DNA of 60,037 nt, from assembly GCA_964604675.1 (NCBI GenBank), contig CAZSAT010000034.1, positions 1 through 60,037 of the forward strand, written 5' to 3'. The notes beneath the pieces are model-generated. The model was given only the letters and a program-made list of their open reading frames with translations, was not told the DNA's origin and made no database searches. The position numbers were made by a program, and so were the translations under genes. This document shows positions 17,629-30,091 of this stretch, piece after piece (positions within the stretch are counted from its first letter, which is position 1; every line of letters begins with the position of its first letter). The stretch is from CAZSAT01 sp964604675. Its GTDB lineage: Bacteria > Myxococcota_A > UBA796 > CAJQPC01.

Positions 17629-18297
17629 TCAGACGACCGCCCGCAGCCAGTTGGCCAGAATGCGGCTCCCGTGAGCTGTCTCGCGGATCGGTGCACTCTG
17701 CTCCCGAAGAGCGAGCAGGCGCGCCAGGACCGCGGCCGGCAGCTCGGGGTGGAACTGCACACAGCGAACCTTGTCGCCGAAGGCGAAGGCCTGCCAGGCC
17801 GTGTGCACCGTGCCGCCGAGCCGAACGCACCCGCGGGGCGGTCGCACGAGCAGATCTCGATGGGTGGACTGCACCACCGCGACGTCGCCGAGGCCGTCGA
17901 AGAGCGGGTCCGCCTGACCGGCTTCGGTGAGCTCCACCGCGATGGTGCCCAGCTCGCCGCGCTCCGGGTGGGACTCGACCCGACCGCCGAGCACCTCGCC
18001 GATGGCCTGGTGGCCGAAGCAGACGCCGAGGACGGGCGTCCCCTGGCCGGCTTCGGCCAGCGCCCGCCTGGCGGCGTCGAGCATCCACGGCCGCTCGTCC
18101 CGGACCGACAACGGTGAGCCGGTGAGCACGATGCCGTCCCAGGAACCGGGCGGGAAGCCCTCGCCGGCATGGGCGCGGCTCACCGTGCAATCCGCCGCCA
18201 GCCGCGCTGCGAACCAGGCGTCGTAGTCGCCATGCTCCGCGACCAGCGCGGGCTCGGTGGTGCCCATCTTGAGCAGGAGCACCCGAGGCAGACTCAC
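17629..18297 (-). CDS. class I glutamine amidotransferase (GMP synthase-like)
   Basis: A 222-residue stand-alone GATase. The nucleophile elbow is GVCFGHQ with Cys93; the His/Glu of the triad are in VQFHPELP near residue 188. The oxyanion-type motif is IVLTGSPLSV. No synthetase domain is fused. Stand-alone members include gamma-glutamyl hydrolases of amine catabolic routes as well as biosynthetic amidotransferases. The start codon overlaps the stop of the Fe-alcohol dehydrogenase (ATGA). In this operon, hydrolysis of a gamma-glutamyl amide is an attractive but unproven role. Confidence 0.9.
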   Translation of the reverse strand: MSLPRVLLLKMGTTEPALVAEHGDYDAWFAARLAADCTVSRAHAGEGFPPGSWDGIVLTGSPLSVRDERPWMLDAARRALAEAGQGTPVLGVCFGHQAIGEVLGGRVESHPERGELGTIAVELTEAGQADPLFDGLGDVAVVQSTHRDLLVRPPRGCVRLGGTVHTAWQAFAFGDKVRCVQFHPELPAAVLARLLALREQSAPIRETAHGSRILANWLRAVV

Positions 18298-19448
18298 AGA
18301 CGGCCCGCCAGCGAAGCCCGGAAGAGGGCTGCGTAGTCGTCGACCGTGAGCGGAATCGGGTTGCCGCCCGCCGAGGGGTCGGCGTGCGCCATCGGCGCCA
18401 GCCGGGCCACCTCGTCGTCCACCACGCCCAGCGACGGCGTCGTGTGCGGGATGCCGAGGTCCTCACGAAGGCCCAGGACCCAGTCCAACAGCGCGGTGAA
18501 GGTGTCGCCGATGCCGAGGTACGCGGCGAGCCTGCCGCAGCGCTCCGAGATGGCGTCGCGGTTCCGCACCAGCACGTAGGGCATGACCACGGCGTTCGTC
18601 AGCCCGTGGTGGGCGTCGTAGATCGCCCCGATCGGGTGGCTCATGGCGTGCATGCCGCCCAGTCCCTTCTGGAAGGCCGTCGCGCCCATCAGCGACGCGG
18701 CCATCATCCAGGACCGCGCCTCGAGGTCGGCACCATCGAGCACGGCACGGCGCAGCGCGCGGTGGACCAGGCGGATGCCCTCGGCCGCGATTCCGTCCGC
18801 TTGCGGGTGGAAGCCGGGCGCACACCAGGCCTCCAGGTTGTGCGAGAGCGCGTCCATGCCCACGGCTGCCGTGATCCCCGCCGGCAGCCCCACGGTGAGC
18901 TCCGGATCGCAGATCACGCGGCCCGGCAGCATGCGCGCGTGGAAGATGATCCGCTTGGTGTGGGTGGCCTCGTCCACCAGGACCGACGCACGTCCGACCT
19001 CACTGCCCGTGCCGCTCGTGGTCGGCACCGCCACCACGGGCGCCATGCGGGCTTCGTCCACCCGGGTCCAGTTGTCGCCCACGTCCTCGAAGTCCCAGAT
19101 CGGGCGGCGTTGGCCAGCCATCAGCGCCACGGCCTTGCCCACGTCGAGCGCCGAGCCGCCGCCGAAGGCGATCACGCCGTCGTGATCTCCGGCGCGGAAG
19201 GCTTCGACCCCCGCAGCCACATTGTCCCGGTTGGGGTTGGGCTTCACGTTCCGATCGAGCCCGACGGGAAGTCCCGCGTCGCGCACCACCTGGAGCGTCC
19301 GCTCCGTGATCTCGAGCGCCGCGAGCCCCGGGTCGGTGATGAGCAGGGGCCGACGCACTCCGAGCTCGGCGCAGGCATCCGGGAGCTCCCGGATCCGACC
19401 TGGGCCGAAGCGGATCGACGTGGGGTAGTTCCAGGAACCGGTGATCAT
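18294..19448 (-). CDS. iron-containing alcohol dehydrogenase
   Basis: A 384-residue group III alcohol dehydrogenase. It has the NAD-binding GGGSALDVGKAVAL, PTTSGTGSEV, and the metal-binding segment with GMDALSHNLEAW and MHAMSHPIGAIYDAHHGLTN, which supplies the Asp/His ligands. Family members interconvert short alcohols or amino alcohols and aldehydes with NAD(P). The ATG overlaps the stop of the preceding aldehyde dehydrogenase gene and its own stop overlaps the amidotransferase start, so an alcohol-aldehyde-acid oxidation pair is co-translated with the amidotransferase. Confidence 0.93.
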   Translation of the reverse strand: MITGSWNYPTSIRFGPGRIRELPDACAELGVRRPLLITDPGLAALEITERTLQVVRDAGLPVGLDRNVKPNPNRDNVAAGVEAFRAGDHDGVIAFGGGSALDVGKAVALMAGQRRPIWDFEDVGDNWTRVDEARMAPVVAVPTTSGTGSEVGRASVLVDEATHTKRIIFHARMLPGRVICDPELTVGLPAGITAAVGMDALSHNLEAWCAPGFHPQADGIAAEGIRLVHRALRRAVLDGADLEARSWMMAASLMGATAFQKGLGGMHAMSHPIGAIYDAHHGLTNAVVMPYVLVRNRDAISERCGRLAAYLGIGDTFTALLDWVLGLREDLGIPHTTPSLGVVDDEVARLAPMAHADPSAGGNPIPLTVDDYAALFRASLAGRL

Positions 19449-20821
19449 GGGTGCCTCAGGTGGAAGCTCTTGAGCCGGGTCAGAGCCGCGAAGCCGTGCA
19501 CGGACAGGCTGCAGCCCCGGCCCGAGGCCTTCACGCCGACCCAGGCCAGCTCGGGGTCGAGGTAGTCGCACCGGTTGGCGAAGACCGTGCCCACGCGCAA
19601 GCGACGCCCGATGGCCTGCGCCGCGTCGAGGTCCGCGGTGTAGACCGCGGCGGTGAGCCCATACGCGCTGTCGTTCAGCAAGGTGACGGCGTGATCGTCG
19701 CCGTCCACCGGCTGGATGCCGACGAGCGGGCCGAAGGTCTCCTCCCGCATCACCGACATGCTGTGGTCGACGTCGATCAGCACCTTGGGCGCCAGGTACG
19801 GGCCCGCTTCCCCCGCTGCTGGAAAGCCCGCCCCGTCGACGAGTGACGTGGCGCCAGCGGCCAGCGCCGCGCGCACCTGCGCCCGCACGGCGTCCGCGCC
19901 GCGACTCCTCGCCATGGGCCCCAGGTTCGTGGAGGCGTCGAGCGGGTTGCCGAGGGTGTAGCCACGAACGACCTCGGCGAAGCGCGCCACGAAGGGATCG
20001 AACAGCTCCCGCTGCACGTACACGCGCTCGATGCCGCAGCAGCTCTGCCCGCTGTTGAACAGCGCTCCGTCGACCAACGCGTCCGCCGCAGCGACCGGAT
20101 CGGCATCGCTGCGAACGTAGGCTCCGTCCTTGCCTCCGAGCTCCAGGCCGACGGGCAGGAAGCGGCCGGCCGCCGCACGCTCCACCGCCTCCCCACCCGC
20201 GGTCGAGCCAGTGAAGGACACCGCGTCGACCCGCGGGTCGGCGATCATGCGACCCACCGTGTCGTGGCTGGCGTGCACCACCTGGAACACCCCGGCCGGG
20301 AGGTCGCCGAAGGCATCGGCGAGGCGCTCGGCGCACAGCGGCGTCTGATCGCTGTGCTTCAGCACCACCACGTTGCCGGCGGCCAGCGCAGGGATCAGGG
20401 CATTCACCGCGGTGAGGTACGGGAAGTTCCACGGGCTCAAGAGCAGGAGCACGCCGTGCGGCTCCCGATCGATCCAGCGCGTGAAGCCCACCTTGGCGGC
20501 CGGCGTGGTGGCGGCCAAGGCCTCGGGAGCCAGCCGAAGCATCGTGCGTGCCCGACCCTCGAAGCCGGCGATCTCGCCAGGCGCCTGGGAGACCGGCCGG
20601 CCCATCTGCCAGCTGAGCTCCGAGGCCAGCTCGTCCTTCCGCGCCACGAAGGCGTCCACGCCGCGCGCGATCCCTTCGATCCGCTCGGCGAGTGGCGTCG
20701 CGGCCCAGCTCGCGCAGGCTGATCGGGCGCGATCGAGCAGGCGCTCGACCGCCTCGCCCTCCGCGAGCTCGCGCTCGACCAACACCCGGCCGTCGACGGG
20801 GGAGATGGTCTGCTGGATCAC
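19445..20821 (-). CDS. NAD(P)-dependent aldehyde dehydrogenase
   Basis: 458 residues from the GTG at 20821, which follows GGAGGT by three bases; in-frame starts further up would run into the divergent gene at 20895. ALDH motifs are complete: LSPWNFPYLTAVNALIPAL (oxyanion Asn), SFTGSTAGGEAV, LELGGKDGAYV (general base Glu) and NSGQSCCGIERVY (catalytic Cys). The sequence most resembles succinate-semialdehyde/gamma-aminobutyraldehyde-type enzymes. First gene of the putative gamma-glutamyl operon; TATCCT at 20872-20867 may be its -10 box. Confidence 0.92.
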   Translation of the reverse strand: MIQQTISPVDGRVLVERELAEGEAVERLLDRARSACASWAATPLAERIEGIARGVDAFVARKDELASELSWQMGRPVSQAPGEIAGFEGRARTMLRLAPEALAATTPAAKVGFTRWIDREPHGVLLLLSPWNFPYLTAVNALIPALAAGNVVVLKHSDQTPLCAERLADAFGDLPAGVFQVVHASHDTVGRMIADPRVDAVSFTGSTAGGEAVERAAAGRFLPVGLELGGKDGAYVRSDADPVAAADALVDGALFNSGQSCCGIERVYVQRELFDPFVARFAEVVRGYTLGNPLDASTNLGPMARSRGADAVRAQVRAALAAGATSLVDGAGFPAAGEAGPYLAPKVLIDVDHSMSVMREETFGPLVGIQPVDGDDHAVTLLNDSAYGLTAAVYTADLDAAQAIGRRLRVGTVFANRCDYLDPELAWVGVKASGRGCSLSVHGFAALTRLKSFHLRHP

Positions 20822-20894
20822 GCGACCTCCGACCAGGGGTGCAGGGCGCACACGAAAACGATTCCGGAGGATATCTGAGCCCCAGAGGTGCTGC

Positions 20895-21404
20895 ATGGGT
20901 CTCCGCGACAAGCTGAAGAGCGCGCTCAAGCCGATCGTGCGCAAGCTGCCCGGTCTGGGCGAAGCCATCGTTCCGGCCGTGGACGACGGGCAGGGTCCTG
21001 GTCAGAGCGCCGTGCCCGATCCGCCACCGCCCAAGAAGACCGACACGGGCTGGAAGGCCGCCGAGCCCGAGGCGCCCCTGGCGCCCGCAGAGCCCGGCCC
21101 GGCCACCCCGCCCCCGGCCGACCCTCCCGCCGTGGAGAGCGAGGCCGACAAGATCGCCCAGCAGAAGGCTCGGCAGGACAAGATCCTCGCGAAGGCGCGC
21201 AAGGGCGTGCTCGCCAAGCTCGACGAGCTGGGCGGCACCGCCCAGATGAAGGAGCTGCACGACTACAGCGAGCGCCGCTACTTCATCGCCCACCGGAGCT
21301 TCTCCAAGCTCATGGAGTACTTCGTCGAGCAGGGCCTGATCGACTTCGATCACGACGCCGGCACGTGCGTGCTGACCGACGCGGGCAGGGCCTCCACCGG
21401 CTGA
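20895..21404 (+). CDS. conserved hypothetical protein with winged-helix-like C-terminus
   Basis: A 169-residue protein. The first 30 residues are basic and amphipathic (MGLRDKLKSALKPIVRKL). A Pro-rich linker (residues about 40-75) and a Lys/Ala-rich helix (QQKARQDKILAKARKGV) follow. The last 60 residues look like a small winged helix (LDELGGTAQMKELHDYSERR, FSKLMEYFVEQGLIDFD, then VLTDAGRA). It could be a DNA- or membrane-associated regulator; no named family was recognised. GAGGTG precedes the ATG. The stop codon is embedded in a perfect hairpin. Confidence 0.75.
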   Translation: MGLRDKLKSALKPIVRKLPGLGEAIVPAVDDGQGPGQSAVPDPPPPKKTDTGWKAAEPEAPLAPAEPGPATPPPADPPAVESEADKIAQQKARQDKILAKARKGVLAKLDELGGTAQMKELHDYSERRYFIAHRSFSKLMEYFVEQGLIDFDHDAGTCVLTDAGRASTG

Positions 21405-21416
21405 GCAGCCGGTGGA
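21393..21416 (+). terminator. hairpin overlapping the stop codon (possible terminator)
   Basis: TCCACCGGCT, loop gagc, AGCCGGTGGA: a perfect 10-bp stem that includes the TGA stop (21402-21404). No U-tract follows, so it is either a U-less terminator or a 3'-end stabiliser. It sits in the convergent gap with the SGNH gene and could act in both directions. Confidence 0.45.
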
Positions 21417-21504
21417 CCGAGGGCGCCCGCCACGAAAACTGTGCCAAGAATCTCGCCATCACCTGCGCGGTTCACGGTGGCGAGCGCCCTACGCCACCCT
21501 CTCG

Positions 21505-22653
21505 TCACATCGGCGGCGGCGGTTGAGCGGGGACTCCGGGCGCTGAGCCCGGCCCCGGCAGCCGACCGCCGATCGACGCCCCGGTCGAGGGCGGCACGAG
21601 GCTGCCCGGCGGCGCCTCCATGCACGCCCGGAGCGCGTCGGCGACCACACGGTGACCCTCGGCACTCCAGTGCCCGTCGAACACCAGGTAGGTACCGTCG
21701 CCGGCCTCGAGGGCAGCCTCCAGATCACAGGTGTCGATCCCGGCGCGGTGCAGGATCTCCAGCGCGGTCTGGCGAGGTCCGTCCAGCTGCGCGCCGCTTG
21801 GATCCAGATCCACCATCTCGAAGGTGCCGCCCGCTCGCGACTCTTCCACCGCGAAGCTCGGCGGCGCCAAGGCCACCAGCAGCCGATCCCCGCGCTGCCT
21901 GGCAGCAGCGGCCAGCTCCTCGAGGGCCTCACCGCTGATGGCACCGAGGGCGGCCAGCCGCTTGGCCCCCTCGCTGTGGAAGAGCGAGAGCTCGAGCTGC
22001 CACCGGTAGCGATCGCCCACCGCGACCGTCGCCAGCTCCTTGCGTCGCTTCAGGACGCGCCACTGGCCGTAGAGGTAGCTCTGTTCCATGAGCCAGCGGA
22101 TCGTCGGGGGCACTCCGGGACCGGCCCGGTAGGGCGGGAAGGAGCGGGTCAGGTTGTCGGTGAAGTCGTTGCCCGTGAAGAAGGTCAGGAGCACCCCGTC
22201 GGCGGCCAGGGCATCGTCCAGCTCCTGGTAGCGGAGGCTGGCCTGCCAGGTGGAGAAGTTGTCCACGCCCGCGTTGAGCACCTGACGGCCTGGGTCGCCG
22301 TCCAGCAAGCCCACGAAGGTGTCGGCGTGGTCGACCTGGACCGCCGCCGTGAAGGAGTCGCCGACCGCCAGCCAGCGCACGCCGTCGCGCGCCGCCACAC
22401 CGTTCCGGATGCTGTGCGCGTCGTAGGAGACCTCCACGTCGAAACCCAGTGCTCGAAGCCTGCCCGACCAGTTCGGCGTCGGCACGTGTCCGTGCTTCGG
22501 GTGGACGGTGAACATGTCGGGCGGAGCCAGCTCGGCGGCGGCGAACAGGAGATCGGCGCCGGCCGGCTTCACCACACGCGCCAGCCCTTCGGCGAGCACG
22601 AGGCCCATGACCAGACCACCCACCAGGAGCCCCAGCCGGGCCAGCCACCTCAC
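21505..22653 (-). CDS. SGNH/GDSL-type hydrolase-like protein with N-terminal anchor
   Basis: A 382-residue protein. The GTG start (MRWLARLGLLVGGLVMGLVL) gives an N-terminal membrane anchor; the body is exported. SGNH block I is LAVGDSFTAAVQ, block III-like TFFTGNDFTDN, and block V FDGHWSAEGH (Asp/His). This resembles the AlgX/DltD-like SGNH group that modifies exopolymers by acetyl transfer or hydrolysis. The C-terminus is a Pro/Gly-rich tail. The start overlaps the lspA stop (GTGA), so it is coupled to signal peptidase II. Confidence 0.83.
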   Translation of the reverse strand: MRWLARLGLLVGGLVMGLVLAEGLARVVKPAGADLLFAAAELAPPDMFTVHPKHGHVPTPNWSGRLRALGFDVEVSYDAHSIRNGVAARDGVRWLAVGDSFTAAVQVDHADTFVGLLDGDPGRQVLNAGVDNFSTWQASLRYQELDDALAADGVLLTFFTGNDFTDNLTRSFPPYRAGPGVPPTIRWLMEQSYLYGQWRVLKRRKELATVAVGDRYRWQLELSLFHSEGAKRLAALGAISGEALEELAAAARQRGDRLLVALAPPSFAVEESRAGGTFEMVDLDPSGAQLDGPRQTALEILHRAGIDTCDLEAALEAGDGTYLVFDGHWSAEGHRVVADALRACMEAPPGSLVPPSTGASIGGRLPGPGSAPGVPAQPPPPM

Positions 22654-23219
22654 GCTTCGACGGGTGGCAGGGCCGCTGCGTCGACCTCGACGTCCTCGTC
22701 GTCGCCCCGGCGACCTTCGAGGAACAGGTAGTGGAACAAGATCAGGCCCACCCCGAGGTTGATGCAGATGTCGGCCACGTTGAAGATCGGCCACACGTTC
22801 GTGCGGAAGGTCTCGATCAACCACTCCTTCCACGGCTCATAGTCGGTGTAGGCCTTGAACATGTCGACCACGTACCCCTGGCGAACCCGGTCGATCAGGT
22901 TGCCGATCACGCCGGCCATCAACACCCCGAGCGAGGTGGCCTGGAACTTCTCGTCGTCGTCGAGCTGCACGAGCATCCCCCCGAGCACCACGATCGCGAC
23001 CACTGTGAAGCCGACGAAGAAGTGCATCCGGTAGGGGTTGTCGGCCATGAACGAGAAGGCAGCACCGGGGTTCTCGGCGTACACCAAGGAAAACCAGCCA
23101 TCGATCCAGTGAATCTCGTCGCGCCGACCGATGTGTTGCACCGTCCAGTGCTTCGACCACTGATCGAGGGCCACGAGGGCCGTCGTGAAGAAGCCGAACA
23201 GTCCGTACTTGCGCAACAT
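22650..23219 (-). CDS. lspA: lipoprotein signal peptidase II
   Basis: A 189-residue inner-membrane aspartic peptidase that cleaves prolipoproteins before the lipidated cysteine. Four hydrophobic helices; conserved motifs LDQWSKHW, ENPGAAFSF, and the catalytic Asp pair in VIGNLIDRVRQGYVVDM and FNVADICINLGV. The tail after the last helix is unusually acidic (GRRGDDEDVEVDA). The gene matters here because the window encodes many lipoproteins. GGAGG precedes the ATG by six bases but lies inside a hairpin (23226-23249). Confidence 0.96.
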   Translation of the reverse strand: MLRKYGLFGFFTTALVALDQWSKHWTVQHIGRRDEIHWIDGWFSLVYAENPGAAFSFMADNPYRMHFFVGFTVVAIVVLGGMLVQLDDDEKFQATSLGVLMAGVIGNLIDRVRQGYVVDMFKAYTDYEPWKEWLIETFRTNVWPIFNVADICINLGVGLILFHYLFLEGRRGDDEDVEVDAAALPPVEA

Positions 23220-23225
23220 CTGCCG

Positions 23226-23249
23226 CCTCCGGGCACCGATACCCGGAGG
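23226..23249 (-). promoter_or_regulatory. hairpin sequestering the lspA Shine-Dalgarno sequence
   Basis: On the lspA mRNA: CCTCCGGG, eight-base loop (tatcggtg), CCCGGAGG, then cggcag and the ATG. The right arm contains GGAGG, the ribosome binding site; the left arm carries its exact complement CCTCC. The eight-bp all-Watson-Crick stem would hide the site unless melted or bound, suggesting translational control of signal peptidase II. Confidence 0.55.
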
Positions 23250-23268
23250 ACCCCAGGCGTCATCCCAT

Positions 23269-23274
23269 TATCCT
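23269..23274 (+). promoter_or_regulatory. -10-like element close to start codon (TATCCT)
   Basis: TATCCT is seven bases upstream of the ATG at 23282, with no Shine-Dalgarno sequence between (gtgcccc). The same hexamer is found upstream of the ArsR/metH operon. Confidence 0.45.
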
Positions 23275-23281
23275 GTGCCCC

Positions 23282-25492
23282 ATGACTGTCCTGTGCTTGC
23301 TCGCCTGTGGCTGGTTCGACGACCTCGAGCCTGAGCTCTCCACGCCCTCCGGGACCTGGACGGCCACGCCGGGCGCCGACACCGCGAGCGGCACCGAGGA
23401 CACCTCAGCCACCGAGACCGCCGACCCGGAGATCGGGGGCGACTCCGGGAAGGGCGAGACCGGTGACAGCGGGTCGGACGACGGGTGCCACCCCGACATG
23501 ACTGGGGACAGCCCCGCCGAAGGCACCACCCGCATCGCGCTCATCGGCGACTACGGCGACGCGGGCAGCAGCTACTGCAGCTCGTCGGACTACACCTACC
23601 GGGTGGCGCGCCTCGTCACGGTCTTCGACCCCACCCTGATCGTCACCGGCGGCGACAACAACTACGACAACGGTGAAGCCGAGACCATCGATCAGAACGT
23701 TGGCCAGTACTACTGGCCCTTCATCGAGCCGTACCTCGGCGATTACCCCGCGGGCCCACCCCCCGAAGACACCGCCGACACCGCCAGCGACACAGCGCCC
23801 ACGAGCAGCGACACCTCGACCGACACCGGCGAGGCCGCCAAGAAGAGGAGCGCGCTGGGGGCGAAGCCCAAGCTCAACCGCTTCTGGCCATCGCTCGGCA
23901 ACCACGACTGGTACACCAACAGCGTCGAGCCGTACACCGACTACTTCTCGCTCCCGGGCAACGAGCGCTACTACGTCCAGGAGCTGAGCGCCGACATCAC
24001 CCTCTTCGTCGTGGACTCCGACGGGCACGAGCCCGACGGCATCGGGGCCGACAGCCCGCAGGCGCTCTGGCTGCAGGAAGAGCTGGCCAAGTCCGAGGCC
24101 ACCTGGAAGCTGGTCGCCTTCCACCACCCGAGCTTCTCCTCCGGTCTTCACGGCGACACCTGGGAGCTCCAGTGGCCCTTCGCCGAGTGGGGGGCCGACC
24201 TGGTCGTGGCCGGCCACGACCACACCTTCGAGCGCATGGTGCGGGACGGGCTGACCTACGTCATCGACGGGCGCGGCGGCCGCAGCCTCTACTACGTGGG
24301 CACTCCGGTGGCCGGAAGCCGCGTCCAGTACAACGGCAGCTACGGCGCCTCCGTGATGGACTTCGACGGCGAGTGGATGCACCTGCGGGCGCTCACGGTC
24401 GACGGCGCGCTCATCGACGAGTTCCGGATGCACGTCGACGCGGCGACCCTCGAGACCAGCCTCACTGCGGGCACGGCCGACTGGACCCTGAGCGACCACG
24501 ACGCCGCGGAGGAGAGTGGCTGGACGACGGCCGCGTTCGACGACAGCGCCTGGAAGCAAGGCAACCCACCCTTCGGCTACGGACTGGCCGACCTCGTGAC
24601 CCAGGTGAGCTGGGGTGAAGAGGCCGTCGACGACGACACCGGCGACACCGCCGTGCCCGAGCCCGAGCGCGCCATCACCTCCTGGTACCGGCGCACCTTC
24701 GTGGTCGCCGACGCGAGCGTGTACGCCACCTCAGAGCTGCAGATGGCCTGCGACGACGGTTGCATCGCCTACATCAACGGCAGCGAGGTCGCACGCTTCA
24801 ACATGCCGACGGGCAGCGTCGACGAGGAAACCGCCGCCACCACCACGGTGTACAGCGACGCACGCACCAAGTGGAGCTTCGCGCTGGATCCGACCGTGCT
24901 GCAGGATGGTCCCAACCTCCTCGCGATCGAGCTGCACCAGGCCGACACCGCGTCCAACGACGCATGGCTCGACGCCGACCTGGTCGCCTACCCGGGCACG
25001 CCCCTGCTGGAGACCGGCGCCGCGTGGACCTGGGCGTTGAGCCCGGGCGCAGGCTTCGAGGTGGGCACCTTCGACGACAGCGCCTGGTCGACGGGCACGA
25101 CACCCATCGGAGCGGCCTTGTCGGACCTCTCGACCGAGATCGAGCTGGGCAAGAAGCCACCCATCAGCTCGGGCTACCGCACCACCGTCTCCGTCACGTC
25201 CGAGCCCGACGCCTGGTTGGTGCGCATGCGGCGCGACGATGGCGCGCGGCTGTTCGTCGACGGCACCGAGGTCTGGCGCTCCAACCTGGCGTACGCCGGC
25301 CTCGTGATCGACCAGGCGGCGCCGTGGGCGATCAGCGGCGACGCCGAGAGCGGGTACATCGACACGTGGTGGCCCGGTGATGCGCTGGCCGTGGGCGAGC
25401 ACGTGCTCGCCGTGGAGTTGCACCAGGCGACCGGTGGCGAGGAGGACTCCGTCATGGACCTGCAGATCTTCGCGGTGGACCTGCCCGAGTAG
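23282..25492 (+). CDS. secreted calcineurin-like phosphoesterase lipoprotein with C-terminal beta-sandwiches
   Basis: A 736-residue lipoprotein: MTVLCLLAC, cysteine at 9, then a long Asp/Thr/Ser tether. The phosphoesterase domain (residues about 80-385) has the purple-acid-phosphatase-type motifs ALIGDYGD, TGGDNNYD, SLGNHDWY, FHHPSFSSG and GHDHTFERM. A second Asp/Thr insertion (TADTASDTAPTSSDTSTDTG) interrupts the domain between GDNNYD and GNHD. Two similar C-terminal modules (about 400-560 and 575-736) contain FDDSAWK or FDDSAWS, YIN or FVDG, and LLAIELHQA or LAVELHQA, resembling galactose-binding-like sandwiches. Likely a surface phosphatase; substrate unknown. Confidence 0.87.
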   Translation: MTVLCLLACGWFDDLEPELSTPSGTWTATPGADTASGTEDTSATETADPEIGGDSGKGETGDSGSDDGCHPDMTGDSPAEGTTRIALIGDYGDAGSSYCSSSDYTYRVARLVTVFDPTLIVTGGDNNYDNGEAETIDQNVGQYYWPFIEPYLGDYPAGPPPEDTADTASDTAPTSSDTSTDTGEAAKKRSALGAKPKLNRFWPSLGNHDWYTNSVEPYTDYFSLPGNERYYVQELSADITLFVVDSDGHEPDGIGADSPQALWLQEELAKSEATWKLVAFHHPSFSSGLHGDTWELQWPFAEWGADLVVAGHDHTFERMVRDGLTYVIDGRGGRSLYYVGTPVAGSRVQYNGSYGASVMDFDGEWMHLRALTVDGALIDEFRMHVDAATLETSLTAGTADWTLSDHDAAEESGWTTAAFDDSAWKQGNPPFGYGLADLVTQVSWGEEAVDDDTGDTAVPEPERAITSWYRRTFVVADASVYATSELQMACDDGCIAYINGSEVARFNMPTGSVDEETAATTTVYSDARTKWSFALDPTVLQDGPNLLAIELHQADTASNDAWLDADLVAYPGTPLLETGAAWTWALSPGAGFEVGTFDDSAWSTGTTPIGAALSDLSTEIELGKKPPISSGYRTTVSVTSEPDAWLVRMRRDDGARLFVDGTEVWRSNLAYAGLVIDQAAPWAISGDAESGYIDTWWPGDALAVGEHVLAVELHQATGGEEDSVMDLQIFAVDLPE

Positions 25493-25499
25493 GCCGGCC

Positions 25500-29149
<3,650 letters not shown>

Positions 29150-29153
<4 letters not shown>

Positions 29154-30085
29154 GGTGACTTCCTGGCGTGGAAGGTGAGGGTCTCGAGGTTCGGGCGACG
29201 CCGCTCGCGCGCGGTGGGCGCGCAGGTGCGCACCACGAAGCCGGCGGCGTCGAGCAGGCTCTGGAGCTCGTCGGGGGAGAAGCCCAGGTTCTGGTGGTCG
29301 TAGGGCTCGACGGCGTCTCGGTGGTCGTGCCGGGACAGCACGGTGCCGACCACCGCACCGCCACCGCGGAGCACGCGCCCGGCTTCGACGAGCACCTCGC
29401 CCGGTCGCCGCGTGAACGAGAGCGAGGTCATCAACAGCGCGTGGTCGAAGCTGGCGTCTTCGAAGGGGAGCGCATGCATGTCCCCACGGACGAAGCGCAC
29501 GTTCTCGAGCTGAGCGAGCCGCTCGGAGCCGCTCGCCACCAGCTGCGGCGACTGATCGAGGCAGGTGACATGCTCGGCATGGGGCGCGATCAGCTCGGCC
29601 ACGCCGCCGTCGCCGCTGGCGATGTCGACGACACGCCCGAGGTCGAGCAGACCGAGCAGTCCGCGGGTCAGGCTCTCCCACGTTCGGCCAGGGCTGTAGT
29701 GCCTCGCCATGCGGCCCGCGACGCGCTCGGCCCACGTGGCCTGCGCGTGGCGATCCGCGATGACCCGTCCGGCACGCGCCGCGTCCGCGCCGAGCTGGCG
29801 GTCTTCGCCCAGACGTCGGCGGATCAGCTCCCACGTCGAAGCCGCTCCAGGGGGCATGCGCGCGTCCAGCCGGTGGTAGCGGGAGCTTCCATCCTGGCGA
29901 TCCTGGACGAGGCCCGCCTCGCGAAGCTTGCCCAGGTGGGTGGACACGCGGCTCTGGGGTGCCTCGAGCACCGCCACGAGCTCGGCCACGGTGAGCTCAT
30001 GGTCCTCCAGGAGCGCCAGCAGACGCAGCCGTGTCGGGTCGCTCAAGAGCTTGAAGAGCTCGGTCTCGCTGGTGAGAGAGTCCAT
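29150..30085 (-). CDS. ArsR-family repressor fused to SAM-dependent methyltransferase (SahR-like)
   Basis: 311 residues. Residues 1-95 form an ArsR winged helix (LFKLLSDPTRLRLLALLEDH, LEAPQSRVSTHLGKLREAGL). Residues about 140-300 form a class I methyltransferase fold (VVDIASGDGGVAELIAPHA, FVRGDMHALPFEDASFDHAL). Fused ArsR-methyltransferase proteins upstream of metH are known; ArsR-family SahR regulators control the methionine cycle by sensing S-adenosylhomocysteine. The methyltransferase part probably serves as the SAH/SAM sensor, which is inference. The ATG at 30085 lacks a Shine-Dalgarno sequence and follows a perfect palindrome over the -10 box. Confidence 0.87.
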
Positions 30086-30091
30086 CCGGAC

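Noticed and set aside
23760..23850. Short repeated GACACC-type units taken as a CRISPR or VNTR
   Set aside because: They encode the Asp/Thr/Ser tether in frame, are irregular and lack spacers.
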